From Dactylellina haptotyla (taxonomy: Eukaryota; Ascomycota; Orbiliomycetes; Orbiliales; Orbiliaceae), in the NCBI GenBank assembly GCA_031310005.1, contig CM062379.1, forward strand, positions 6,944,001 through 7,008,000: a stretch of 64,000 nt of DNA, written 5' to 3'. Position 1 is the first letter of the stretch. Every line of letters starts with the position of its first letter. Below, piece by piece: positions 10,837-21,326 of the stretch. The notes under the pieces are model-generated. The model was not told the DNA's origin. It did not search any database and saw only the letters and a list, made by a program, of their open reading frames with translations. The position numbers and the translations under genes were made by a program.

Positions 10837-11988
10837 TTACCACCATTCAGGTATAAAATGCTCTAGCCGCAGGAACGGATTTGTCGCATATCGCCACCTG
10901 TACCAACCTGGGTTGCGGGCAAATTTGAATTTCCATGCAAGCCAATTTCCTAGAGCTCCTGAACCCTCAAGGATTGCGTCCTCTACCTGCTCTCCCGGTG
11001 TGTTAAAACCCGGTCCATAAAGCCAAAACGGTTCCGCGGTACCAGGTGCCAGTCTTCTACCACTCTCGCGGGTTTCTAAAGTTTGCAAACAATATTTTAG
11101 TTAAGACTGCACAAAAGCCTCTATTTTCTCTCGCTTTCAACATCATCGAGGGTCGTTGGAAAATAACATACGCTCATCAAAACGTAGCGGGCGCCCGTTG
11201 TCTCTGAGATTAGCTGGCCCGTTTGTCCATTCCCAAAATGGGTTCTCGTGTCTTATATGCGTTGGTATATTGTCGATAGAGTCTTGCCAAATATAAAATG
11301 GTATTCTCTCCAGGGTTTCATTAAGTTTAGGATTGCCTAGTGCGGCAAAGCAGTTACACCCTATATTTATTTTCAATTTTCCCCTTCGTTAATTTTATTT
11401 CCGATGATATGTATGGTCACTGGGTTCATTGAATATGTACTTACCAAACGCTTGCCGACACCTCTCTACTATTATCATGTGGTTGCATCTTCCCGATAGA
11501 ACACCAGGAATCAGATCACCACTCTTATTACAGCGGCAGTCCGACTTGCAAATATTCTGGTATTTAGTTATGAAGTTTTCGACGTACGCGTACGGTTTGT
11601 TGGGGAATGTTTCCGGCCAGGTTTCACCTAAATCTGGGCTAGTAAACGAGGCTACTTCAGCTGATACTTTAATCGGCCTATGGTAAATAGTATATGCGTT
11701 GGGACAAGTTAATTCAACTGAACTGATATAAAAGAAGTCCGATGGTGGTATTCGTTGCTCGAGTCCCCTTTCTTTCTGATTGGTCTGGCCCGCGGTTTTT
11801 GTTGAGTTAGAGGGATGAGAGATTATGGGGGTGAGGTCCTGTGCTTTCGGTATTGAATTCGGAAGGCTTCTGATTTGGATCCCAGATTTTAAAGGTAAGA
11901 TTGGTGCTGCTCGGGAAATCATCATCGTCGCTGTCATTATATATATGAAATAGAACCACGAAAGCGATTGGTCGAATATCTTCCGCAT
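10837..11988 (-). CDS. Predicted secreted cysteine-containing protein, function unknown
   Basis: I do not recognise a known family. Three exons on the minus strand (11445-11988, 11172-11360, 10837-11075) join in phase through introns of 84 and 96 nt. The second intron starts GTATGT and has a TTAACTAA branch point. The product is 323 aa. The first about 28 residues contain a hydrophobic core ending near SRAAP, consistent with a signal peptide. Eight cysteines lie between residues 95 and 185 (95, 147, 151, 153, 168, 177, 183, 185), including a C-x3-C-x-C cluster, which suggests disulphides in an extracellular domain. The C-terminal 130 residues have no cysteine but are rich in Trp, Tyr, Pro and Gly, ending in EWW. 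Stopping at 11143 instead would give a shorter 253-aa form. A secreted enzyme, wall protein or effector-like role are all possible. Confidence 0.6.
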
Positions 11989-12765
11989 TTTATATGGCGT
12001 ACTAAACTATTGTAAACGAATAGAGGAGGAGGAGAAGTAGGCTTCTGATTGTTTAAGAGTAGGCAGGATATCGATCTTTCCCCACCTTGGAGAATAGCAG
12101 TGGGTTTAAATAAAAGCAAAATTTAGGAAGTAAATACTATAGGTTAAAAGGATACAGAGTATATCTGATTCTCAAATACTCTACATTTATGCGGCGTCTT
12201 GTTCACCAACGCACTTCATATGTGCCTCTACAACAGGTTTCATGCTTCGCTCTCAGTTTAAGTTAGCTAGGGCATTTTGTCCGCCTCGGTCATGCTATAT
12301 TAAATATTCATTAATATGGGATCTTAAATAACCCCAAGCAGTCATACAGGCGTGGGTTATTAATATATATGTTGGGTAGTCGCTAGACTATTCATAATTA
12401 GAGGGCTAACGGCTGGAGACCAATACCCTTTCGAATTCAGAAATATTAATATCGTCAGTCGAATCACAAACAACTTCTACAACTCTCTCAAGCCGCCATA
12501 TAAGCGGCATTCCAATCAGACACCGTTTCGTAAAGCCCCAAGCAACATCAACCCTAACGTCCAGCCAACCAACACCAAAGCCGCAACTTTCCCCCAAAAG
12601 TCCAACATTCTAAAAATGCGTTGCGAAATGTATTTTCTCTTGGCGCAACAGAGCCTCAACTCCAAACCTCCAAATCTTCAGACTGTCTAAACCGTCCAAA
12701 AGTTCTTATCGTCAACTTCGATATATCCACTCCGAGTACCGTTTACAACCCATCTACCCTCAACC
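11989..12765. other. Divergent promoter region, secreted protein / mL40
   Basis: This is 777 bases between two divergently transcribed genes. A TATA-like stretch (TTTAAATAAAAG near 12105) lies upstream of the minus-strand gene. A CCAAT box lies upstream of mL40. No gene seen. Confidence 0.5.
12512..12516 (+). promoter_or_regulatory. CCAAT box upstream of mL40 gene
   Basis: CCAAT (in context CCAATCA) lies about 254 bases upstream of the mL40 start codon in the plus orientation. Hap2/3/5-type factors bind CCAAT and commonly regulate nuclear genes for mitochondrial proteins. A five-base match is weak evidence on its own. Confidence 0.35.
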
Positions 12766-13364
12766 ATGTCGATATCACCCCTCCACCGCTCAATCCTCTT
12801 CTCGAGGCTACCATCCCTCGCCTCCACCCGCCCAACCAGCCCCTCATCCCTCCACAATGCCTTCCAATCCCTCTCCCTCAAGGCCACCCAGTCCCGCAGC
12901 TATGCCCGCAAACGAAAGACCAAGGGGGACAAAGACCCCAAGATCGGTATGCTATAGACCCCCCTTCCCTCCTTCTATCGCATCTCCCATCTCTTCTTTG
13001 CAAATTAACTAACCTTGCCATTCTAGAAATGATCAACTACACCCTCGCCCATCCCATCGGTGGTCGCCCATTCAAGCTCTCGCACATGCGCAACCTCCGC
13101 CACTGGACGATCCAACAGGCCTGGCTGTTGTTCAAGCACAAGCAGAAGAAACAGCGAGAACTGGAGCTCGAAAGACAGTATAACAAGATCCACGATGCGT
13201 GCGAGGAGCTGAAGCGGTGTGATGAGCGGTTATATAGGATTGCAACGGATAGGAAAGGCGTGGGTACTTTCCCTATGGAAATGAGGATCCCCACCGACAC
13301 CCCACCGAGAGGTGGTTTCAACGAGGCGTGGAAGCGGCCGAAGGAGAAGGTTTCGCGGAGATAA
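12766..13364 (+). CDS. MRPL28: Mitochondrial large ribosomal subunit protein mL40 (MRPL28)
   Basis: This is a component of the mitochondrial 54S ribosomal subunit. Exons are 12766-12946 and 13027-13364, with an 80-nt phase-1 intron, giving 172 aa. The N-terminal 50 residues are rich in Ser, Arg and Leu with almost no acidic residues, ending in a KATQSRSYARKRK stretch, and look like a mitochondrial targeting peptide. The mature part has the family's EMINYTLAHP segment directly after the splice junction. It is followed by a long basic/acidic helix with KHKQKKQRELELERQYNK and a conserved hydrophilic C-terminus. A longer frame beginning near 12621 reads through the intron in another phase and loses the targeting peptide, so the ATG at 12766 is preferred. 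Confidence 0.88.
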
Positions 13365-13800
13365 ACGACATTCAGTGTAGTTGTTTGAAGCGTGAAGAAT
13401 GGTCGAACCGTCACATCGTCAATGTACTGTTTTCGAGCAAACGGAATCAAGCTGGCAAAAAAGTTGGTATTTTTAGTTTCATACAAAGAGGCTCGGGAAA
13501 TATCAAGGGAGAAAAAAAACCGGTATTCTACATGATTGAGAGGCTGTGCGCGTATGCATCAGGGTATGAAGTAATGCAAAAAGGAGGACAATTGACAACA
13601 GCCACGCATCGGTATAAAGAGTGCAGCGGTAGCGACAACAGCAGAATGTGTGAGAAGATAGAAGAGGAAGAAGAGGGACAAAGATTAGACACATTATGCT
13701 TTAAGTTCAATGTAAATATGTAATATAGACAATCCACCATAATCAACAAACAACAAAAAGAAGGGGAAATGCTTCTACAGGGCGCATAAAATGGGCAACA
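13365..13800. other. Convergent 3' intergenic region, mL40 / VPS35
   Basis: This is 436 bases between two stop codons. It is A/G-rich on the plus strand, and its open frames (for example 13328-13723) have no domain. It probably contains both 3' untranslated regions. Confidence 0.5.
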
Positions 13801-16800
13801 TCATCCCCTGATGTCAGTAATCACTCCTTCGTAGTCCCGAGATGAGATGTACTCAAGGGTTCTCTCGAAGTGTGCCTTCGGACTCTCGTTCGCTGCCGAG
13901 TCGGTATTATTACCCAAATTCGAATGGATCAACTCGATCAGCCCGTTGATGTATCTAACCGTAACCTATAAATCAAAAGCGTTAGTCATCTCATCTTCCC
14001 CCGAGATTCTGAGAGGATACTTACGGCTTCATTTTGTTGATCAAAGTAATACACGTATCGATTGAGAATTTCAACGAACAGCTCAATCGACACGGCAGCA
14101 TCCATGCACGCATCAGCAACTCGGAGTGCTCGCTGTAAGCACTCCAACACTCGCTTTCCGTCTCGATATAGCTATTAAACCAACGTTAGTCAAAACACCT
14201 ATATCCATAGCTCGACAAAAGAAAAAAAAAGTTTCAAACTTACTGTCTTCCCATCTTCCTCTTCTCTTGCCGGGATCTCCACAGCCCACCACAAGTGACT
14301 GGCCAGATAAACCGCCCGACACTGATCGGGTTTCTTCAACAACTTGGACCCATGCAATGCGCACTTGGTAATCAAAGTATCATAATTCTCCTTGGAGAAA
14401 TTTCTCGTCGAATGTAGCGCCCCAGAAATAACACAAACAGCTTGGAACTGCGCTCTGGAGTCCGAGATCGCCTCTTCGTAAATAGTAAACGCTTGCGCGA
14501 AAAACTCGTATGCTGCTTCCTCGAAACTCTGACCTTGGTCTGCAATCTGTCCGCACATAACAAACAGGCGCAGGCATAAATCAGCGCAGTTGACTCGGGT
14601 GTACAGCGTACTCAGCATCTGATGGGCGAATTTATACAGCGACTGAGTTTTCGACTGCCACTCGTCGTCAAAGTGTTCTCGAGTTTTATATCTTCGGGCG
14701 AGCTTGACGCATGCCGTTATCAACGCCGGGGTGGTGTACTTGACTCTGTCACCGCCTTCCGCGAATGCCTTTTGTGTGGCCTGTAGGAGTTTGTATTGTA
14801 CGTCGTTTTCCTCGGCTTGGATAATGTGGACCAACCGGGCGAGCCAACCTTGCTCTTCAACTACTTCGTCGCTATCGCTTTCTCGGAGTCGTCGCTGCTG
14901 GGTACCAGGGTATATCGTTTGCTGGGGTGCAGCCTCCTTGATCAGCACCTGGACTAAGTTGAGGACTCCCTGCATATGCTCCTCTGTAGAGATCTTGATC
15001 TGGTTGGAGAGGATGGTCTTGATCACAGAAGAGGCAACGGCACGTCTTGTCTGGTACGACTGGGCAAGAAGCAGCGGGATGTAGTGCGGCAATGCCAGGA
15101 CGGTGAATAGAGAGACGTATGAATTGAGTGGAGCGAGCAATACACCCAAGATATTCTGTTGCGTGATGAGAAGGTGAAGGTCGGCCGAATTCGATAGCTC
15201 CTCTACTTTTTGCAAAGTATAATCTAGGACCTGGTCGACATATTCCAGATTCTCCGGGTAGATATTCAACGCAAGGTTCGCCAGTGATACAAGAAGTGCA
15301 GTGATATCTTGTATCGGTAGCCTCTGGGCATTCGCCAGGTTGATAACCTGTTGGTAGAATATCTCGTAAAGCTTTACTCTTGACAATATAGGTGTATCAT
15401 TAGCCTCGGTAGGCTCCTCCTTAGGTGCTCCCTCCTCGCCGTCCTCCTTTGGTTTTGTATCATCCGCGCCATCGGCTGGTTTGGTATCATCATCTTCGGT
15501 TGCCGCAGCAGCAACAGTTTCGGGTTCCGGTACGGGTACGGGTACGGGTTCAGGCTTGGGCTTAGGTTTGTCCTTCTCCAATTTGAGTTTCTCCATCAGA
15601 GCTTCAACAGCAGCCAGTTCCTTCTCCTTCTTGTCTTCTGGCGATTCGGAGTCAGCATCTTTTGAAGCGTAGCTCGACAACCTATCCATGAGCGCAATAA
15701 CTATCGATTTGATGTTGACATCAGGGTTAAGTCTTGCTGTAGCGGATAGGAACTCGTTTAGCGTGTGTAGGTGGAACTCGTCTGGGAAGACCTGTATTAT
15801 AACTATAGAAAGAGCCATACTCGTCAGCATTATCGTTCGCAAGCCTGCTCTATCGGTCCAACAAACCTTCTAGGAGATATTCCTGCGCCAGTTTATCACG
15901 ACATTGCACAACTTGCTCCAACAGAGGCGGCAAGATAGTCTTGATATATGTTTCCAAATCAACCAACTGGCTAAGTCGAACCAAATTGCTGCCAACAAGC
16001 AGCTGTAGCTCTTTCCGTTCCTGCGTCCTCTTTTCCCGTTCTCTCGAGTGTCCTTGGTGCTGTAAACGAACCCACAGCTTATTCATCTCCACAAAGTTGT
16101 TGAGCACGAAAGATATCGAATCGGTGAGGTTTCCTTCCGGTCTATATCCCCAAATTTATCAGCAACCAGCCCCAGTTACGTAATACGCCCGAATCAACAT
16201 ACCCATCTCCAAGACCAATGGGCAGATGCTCTCTCGCCTGTCCGGAAAGGTAATATCGCAAGAACAATCCACTATCCAAGCACCAACCATTAGCTTCACT
16301 TCCTTAAACCCCCTTACACTCCCCACACTTAGCGCGTACCGAGTAGGATGCTGAACACCCCTGCTCATCTCCATCATATCCTTCATGATCTCCTTAACCG
16401 GCGCATCCTCGATGCTCATGTACACCGTTCCAACCGTAATCATCAGATACAATCTCGGTATAATATTCCCTGTAACAGAGCGGCCCTCATTAGCGTTATT
16501 CCCAGCCTTTCGTTTTTGGGCTAGTGTAGGCAGCCTCGTTCGTACCTGCGTATTGCACCAGCTCGTACAGATCCGCCAGGTGGTTCACCGGATGGCTCTC
16601 GCGCAGGAAAGCGGACATGTGACGCAGCGCATCGAATACGTCCATGTAGAGCTCGTAGTACATTTTCGGTCCCAAGCTACTCGTTCGAAGCTCCGATACT
16701 AACGTTGAGCTATAAAAGGGTAGGAAAAGGATCAGCTTGAGAGTCTAGGTATTCTTGGGGGGTGGGAAAGATTGGAAGGCGCACCTGCACTTGAGCGCAT

Positions 16801-16924
16801 CCATCAGCTTCCCCGGTGTTTCGAGACATTTGAGCATCAAGCGTGTTTGCTGCTTGACGACCGCGCGAGCTTCTTCGAGGAGTCGGGCCTCTTCGGATTG
16901 GATTCCGAGCGCGGTGGCAGACAT
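13801..16924 (-). CDS. VPS35: Retromer subunit Vps35
   Basis: This is the scaffold of the retromer cargo-recognition complex, which recycles receptors from endosomes to the Golgi. Eight exons on the minus strand, 5' to 3': 16785-16924, 16546-16709, 16340-16469, 16203-16271, 15867-16141, 14244-15802, 14025-14171 and 13801-13965. They total 2649 nt and 882 aa, the usual fungal length. All junction phases agree. The N-terminus has the RLLEEA...[14 protein letters not shown] helix. The PRLYL motif (residues 106-110), which contacts Vps26, is intact. The conserved [17 protein letters not shown] and [12 protein letters not shown] segments follow. Residues 336-395 are a low-complexity Lys/Pro/Val and acidic linker. 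C-terminal HEAT-like helices ([31 protein letters not shown]) bind Vps29 in the family. The start is the only in-frame ATG upstream of the conserved region. Confidence 0.96.
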
Positions 16925-17796
16925 CGTGGGCGAGAGGGCGAGAGCGAGAGCGGGGGACGGCGTATGGGGAGGGTGTCGCGGTAGACGGTGGTGGGAAGGG
17001 AGGGGAGTGGTGACGGGCTCTGCGTGGATGGATGGAGAGGACGATGGGAGGTTGTGGTTGGTGGGTGGTGCTGCCTGCTGGGGCACTGCTCTCGGTGTTG
17101 TATGGGGGTGAAGGTCCCGTCGTCATATCAAGCTTGCCGAGGACGCGCAACACAAATAGGCTATAACGGGCGTGCTGCAACGTCGCTTTAGGGGTGGGGG
17201 CAGGGGTCGGCCTGAGGGCAGCCTCGAATTTGGCATGTCGAGATTGCTACTAGCATATATATGTATACTTACTACTACTATCTTAGCATATCTTTGGGAT
17301 GGTGCTGGTAGGATGCACGAGGAAGGCTGTTATCATTTCAGAGTACCAAATATTTAATTAGAATGGAAAGCAAAGGAATAAATCGCTACTGTACAGGCCA
17401 AGTAACGTAAGGAAACATGGATCGTGAGTACGGACTTCTTCAGAGCACGGTTCAATGTGCACCAAAGTCCGCTACGGTATAACAGGATATCGATGAATAG
17501 ACAGATGCATGCATTGGACGGGGAAGTTTTAATGTTAGGGATTCAAAATGCGCCTTTTTATCACACAACATTAATCTCGAAAAATAAAGTAAAAGTTGGA
17601 AATAATTCAGAATTCAATTTCTCCTCGACCGTGGCGGTCGTGGCGGCTTTTTATCAACCTTCTCCTGGTTGACCTTGTCGTCAACTCCAGTGACCCTCGG
17701 GTCAGGCAACTTGCTGAGCATCGGGTATTTCTATACTCCATCCCAATTAGATCATTCTCATGAAATTTGAACACCTCAAAACAAAAAAGAGCATAC
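16925..17796. other. Region between VPS35 start and SR-factor end
   Basis: This contains the VPS35 promoter and 5' leader, CT-rich on the minus strand, and the 3' flank of the SR-factor gene. Part of it (17614-17713) can serve as an alternative last exon of the SR gene. Nothing else was recognised. Confidence 0.5.
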
Positions 17797-20227
17797 CTAA
17801 TACCGTCCACCGCCACCACCAGACCTTGGGCCACGATCATAGTCGTCCCTGTTATATCGAGGAGGAGTCCTACCACCGCCACCTCTAGGCGGTGGGCCAC
17901 CGTATTCGTTACCACCGTAGCCGCCTCGTTTATCGTCATAATCCCTCCTTGGGGGTTCATCGTAGCGTCCACCACCGCCGCCACCCCCACTGCGTGGTTC
18001 GTCGTATCTACCGCCTGACCGCGAGCCGTAACCGTCAGGAGATCGTTTATCATAAGGAGGGGTGAAGCGTCGGTCATTACGATAATCTCCTCCGCCTCCG
18101 CGACGGTCATCACGACCCCCGCCGCCTCCGTAGGGAGATCTTTCGCGGAATCCGCGGTCCCGGTTGTCGCTGCCGCGTGGTGGGGAGTATCCTCTGTTTC
18201 CTCGCGGGGAGTATCCGCCGCCGCCTCCTCCACCTCCTCCTCGTCCTTCGCGGTGGGGGGAGTAGCCGCCGGCCCTGCGTCCTGGAGAGTAACCCCGACC
18301 TTCACGGGGGGAATAGTTGCGACGGGGTGGGGAGCGAGAGCGTCCTCTTGAGCTGGAGTTCCTGGACTGTAGAATTTGCGAAGCGGGTGCCTTTGATTAA
18401 CGCCATATTCCTTCATATTGGTGCAGGACCTTTTTGTTTTTAATTTCTGTTTTGTTGCAGATTTTAGAGACCTACATCGGATGTGCAAGAGACCCTGCCT
18501 CCCTTGAAATCGTAATTGTCCAGTTTGTTGATAGCTATCCGGAGATCATCCGCGGTTTCGAATTCGACGATACTATGTGATTTTTGTCTTTGAATCAGCG
18601 AATAATCCTAATACATTGTATTGTTATATAGAAGGGTGGCTTACCCAGATCCGTCACGGTTGCGCGAAACCTCACTAAAGACGACGTCGACACCGGACTT
18701 TCTGGCGAAATCTTTTAGATCCTACATTGTAAGATATTCGTATAAGTGGCGTCCATAAGATCCAGAATGTTTTTATTCAGAGTGCAGGCAATTGATGTTG
18801 ATTGGTGACAAAGCAATTTCTTTCAAAGCGTTTTCCCTTCCCCCCCGCGAGGATGTTCTTGCAAGGTAACTGTTCCAGCCAGCCAGTAGCAGCAGCAAAG
18901 GGACAGGATATCCAGCCAGGACCAGAGAGGATATCAAACGACAACAGCAGGGAGGAGCCGGGTGCGAGGCGCATTCCGCTCCTTCTCCAGGTAGACAGGA
19001 TTTCCAAAGGGAGTACATTTTCTGCTTTGTTGGAAGGGACCAAAAAGGCGATGGTATAAGTGACTCTTGTCTCTTCGTCTTAAGTCTGCGTCTTCTTCTC
19101 ATCCAGTCCAGATATAGCAACAGTCTCGCATTCACAGGGAACACGCAGAGGAGAGAGGCAGAGCCGATTTCGATATCTGAAGCTCCAAGCGGGTGGGCAG
19201 TTCCAATATCAAAATCGGATTCCAAAACGAATCCCTCGAAGGCGGAAAACAAATGTCCCCCTGGACGCGACGACGAAAAACAGCAGTTGTCCTATCGCTG
19301 ATCAAAGAGCAAGAATCCAGAAAAACGGGTCCGCGCGCATGCATGATATGGAGTCCTCCAGTATATGTCTCATACATGGTTGCAACAGGCAAGGCGGCAG
19401 AGTTTTTTTTTTTCTTATATGCATTTCAAACTTTTTGTTTGAGTTTGGGTGTATTTGGGTGCGTGTTTAACAGAGAGGAGGAGGAGTTCAGACCTGCCAG
19501 CTGGTATCCGTAGGAAGCCCAGATATGTTCAGTCGGAATGGAGTGCGGCGAGGGCGGGGAGTGCGATCTCCGGATGGTCCATTGAAGTCGCTACGAGTTG
19601 GACGCGGGCCACGAGCAAATTGGACGGTCAACCTAGAATCCATAAACTCCTTTCCATCTGTATGTCGGGAAGGGAAAGGCAGGTTTGGTCGCGTTAATAA
19701 GTTGGACTCTTTTTTGAGAAAACATCACAAAGGTGAGAGACACGGGTACGGGACGAAGCATGATTTCTTACGGAAGACTGCAGGAGGGCCCAAACCATCA
19801 GTAAAGTACTCAATTACGAAGGGAGATGGTTCTCACACGAGGCGGGATGATACATACTGGGCACGATATCTCGGGCGTCGGCAGGGCTAGAGTATTCGAT
19901 GAAGCCGAAGCCATTCATGAGTTTGATCTCCTGGATGCTTCCGTGGCCATGCTTGACAAAGAAGTCTTCAACATCCTTCTTCGTAGCTGTATACTCGTCG
20001 ACCAGCAAAGGTAGAAAACGAGGTCACAAGTTAGAAAAGCGGTGCACGTCAAGATATGATTGATTGGCGGTATCAAAAGCCGTTTGGTGGGGTTGTTACG
20101 CGTGTTCCGGAGGGCCATGGAGAGAAAGCCGGAATGCTCATGCGACAACATCCCCACGAAGCGGCGGAAAGAAGCGAAACTTGCCTGTTCTAGGTAGGTT
20201 TCCGAGGTACAGACGGGTGTCCGACAT
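17797..20227 (-). CDS. srp2: SR-family splicing factor, SRSF1/Srp2-like (two RRMs, RGG/RS tail)
   Basis: This nuclear RNA-binding protein binds exonic enhancers and recruits the spliceosome. Exons 5' to 3' on the minus strand: 20185-20227, 19858-19986, 19494-19657, 18645-18721, 18476-18572 and 17797-18366, totalling 1080 nt and 359 aa. RRM1 begins TRLYLGNLPR. RRM2 contains SWQDLKD at 110-116, the signature heptapeptide of the pseudo-RRM of SR proteins. From residue 171 the tail is RS, YSP and glycine-rich RGG repeats ending GGGGRY. The architecture is unusual. Intron 1 has a GC donor (GCAAGT). Introns 1 and 2 are 198 and 200 nt. Intron 3 is 772 nt with a weak GTCTGA donor. An alternative final exon is possible. 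Together these suggest regulated splicing of its own transcript. For intron 5 an alternative acceptor 24 nt upstream would add eight residues. Confidence 0.9.
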
Positions 20228-20639
20228 TTCCTCTGCGGCCGGAGCGTTTTGCGACAGCGTGACGGTTGATTACGGGGGAGCTGAGGGGAGTCTAGTTTTT
20301 TGGGGTACCGCTGTCAAAGCGATGGTGCTGCTGTGGGAGATGAAGCGCTATGCGACAACCACAGAGAACAGAAGAGGAGGATGATGGATGGATGGATGAC
20401 GGATGTTTGGGATCCGAGTTGGTCGTTTTTTTCTCCTGAACGGAAGGCTAGCCGAGCGTGCGATACAGAATAAGCCGGCGCGCACGAGAGCAAATCAACT
20501 GCTCCGTCAGAACTGGCAAAGAGAATCACGGATTCAGACTGGGGACTTTCGGGGTCGCGATAGTGGAATCAGAGGAGGGGAATAGCAATGATGGTGAAGG
20601 GAGGAATGAATGGTCGGACAGGTTGTGTGGTGGTGTCCG

Positions 20640-20655
20640 TTAGTTAGTTAGTTAG
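20640..20655. repeat. (TTAG)4 tetranucleotide repeat
   Basis: Four perfect TTAG units are followed by a degenerate TTGG unit, upstream of the SR-factor gene. It is a simple microsatellite; the unit is not the fungal telomere repeat. Confidence 0.8.
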
Positions 20656-20861
20656 TTGGTTCAGTCACTTGGTAGGGCCGCCCGTCCAGCAGGAACAGCG
20701 TCAGGGCAGGGCAAGACGAAGGGAAAACAAAGCCAGCGGAAGGGGCGGGAATCCGGGGCTTCGAAGGCGAGGATTCAAGGCCGGGAAGGTGGGCCCCCCA
20801 TTGGCCAGGCGGACATGGGGGTGAGACAGGCCGGGATGCAATGTGAGGCAATGCTCTGACC

Positions 20862-20893
20862 GCCTCTCTCTCTCTCTCACAAACACACACACG
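20862..20893. repeat. CT/AC simple-sequence tract
   Basis: A CT dinucleotide run is followed almost directly by an ACACACAC run. On the SR-factor coding strand this is a GT then GA tract, roughly 640-670 bases upstream of its ATG. Confidence 0.75.
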
Positions 20894-21326
20894 GACAAAG
20901 GAATGCGAAAGGCGACCCGTTATCGAAATCGCGCAGGTTGGTGGTATCGATAACTGGTGATATTCAGGAACGCTACCTCTCGGGTAAACACAAAACGAGG
21001 CGGGCACATTCACGCGGTCTGAAAGGTGCCAAAGGTCCTCGACGTCCTCTCTGCAATGTTGGCGCCACATGCCGGTCCTTGCATCGGGCAACCGCCCTAC
21101 TGTTATTACGATAATAGTGAGATCATATACTTTGTTATCAATCAGGAGCGACCTCTCGTGACGATGTCGGTACGCATATGCACACAGGAGCGCCGAGTCC
21201 CCACGCTTTCCTAACACTTCCGTCACAAGCTTGCAAATTGAAAAGAGCGCCAAAACGAGAGACTCCAACAAACAACTCTCACGCGAAGGTCCACTGCGGT
21301 ACCGGTGCCCGACATGTGTTGAGACG

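Larger units (their letters stand above)
20228..21326. other. Promoter region of the SR factor and 3' flank of galactokinase
   Basis: This is 1.1 kb between two minus-strand genes. It has several simple repeats: an ATGG run near 20384-20395, a TTAG run at 20640-20655 and a CT run near 20862-20878 followed by an AC run. The minus-strand frame at 20648-21355 overlaps the galactokinase 3' end and has no domain. No gene supported. Confidence 0.5.

Noticed and set aside
12621-13364. 247-codon single-exon reading across the mL40 intron
   Set aside because: It starts in a different frame, reads through a good intron and lacks the mitochondrial targeting peptide. The spliced model from 12766 is better.
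16710-17180. Upstream extension or separate ORF before VPS35
   Set aside because: It is in another frame from the conserved VPS35 N-terminus, and the in-frame upstream extension has no ATG (it begins at GTG).
17607-18488. 293-codon minus-strand ORF across the SR-protein tail
   Set aside because: It is a shadow frame of the glycine-rich RS/RGG exon; the other frame gives the canonical repeats in phase with the RRM exons.
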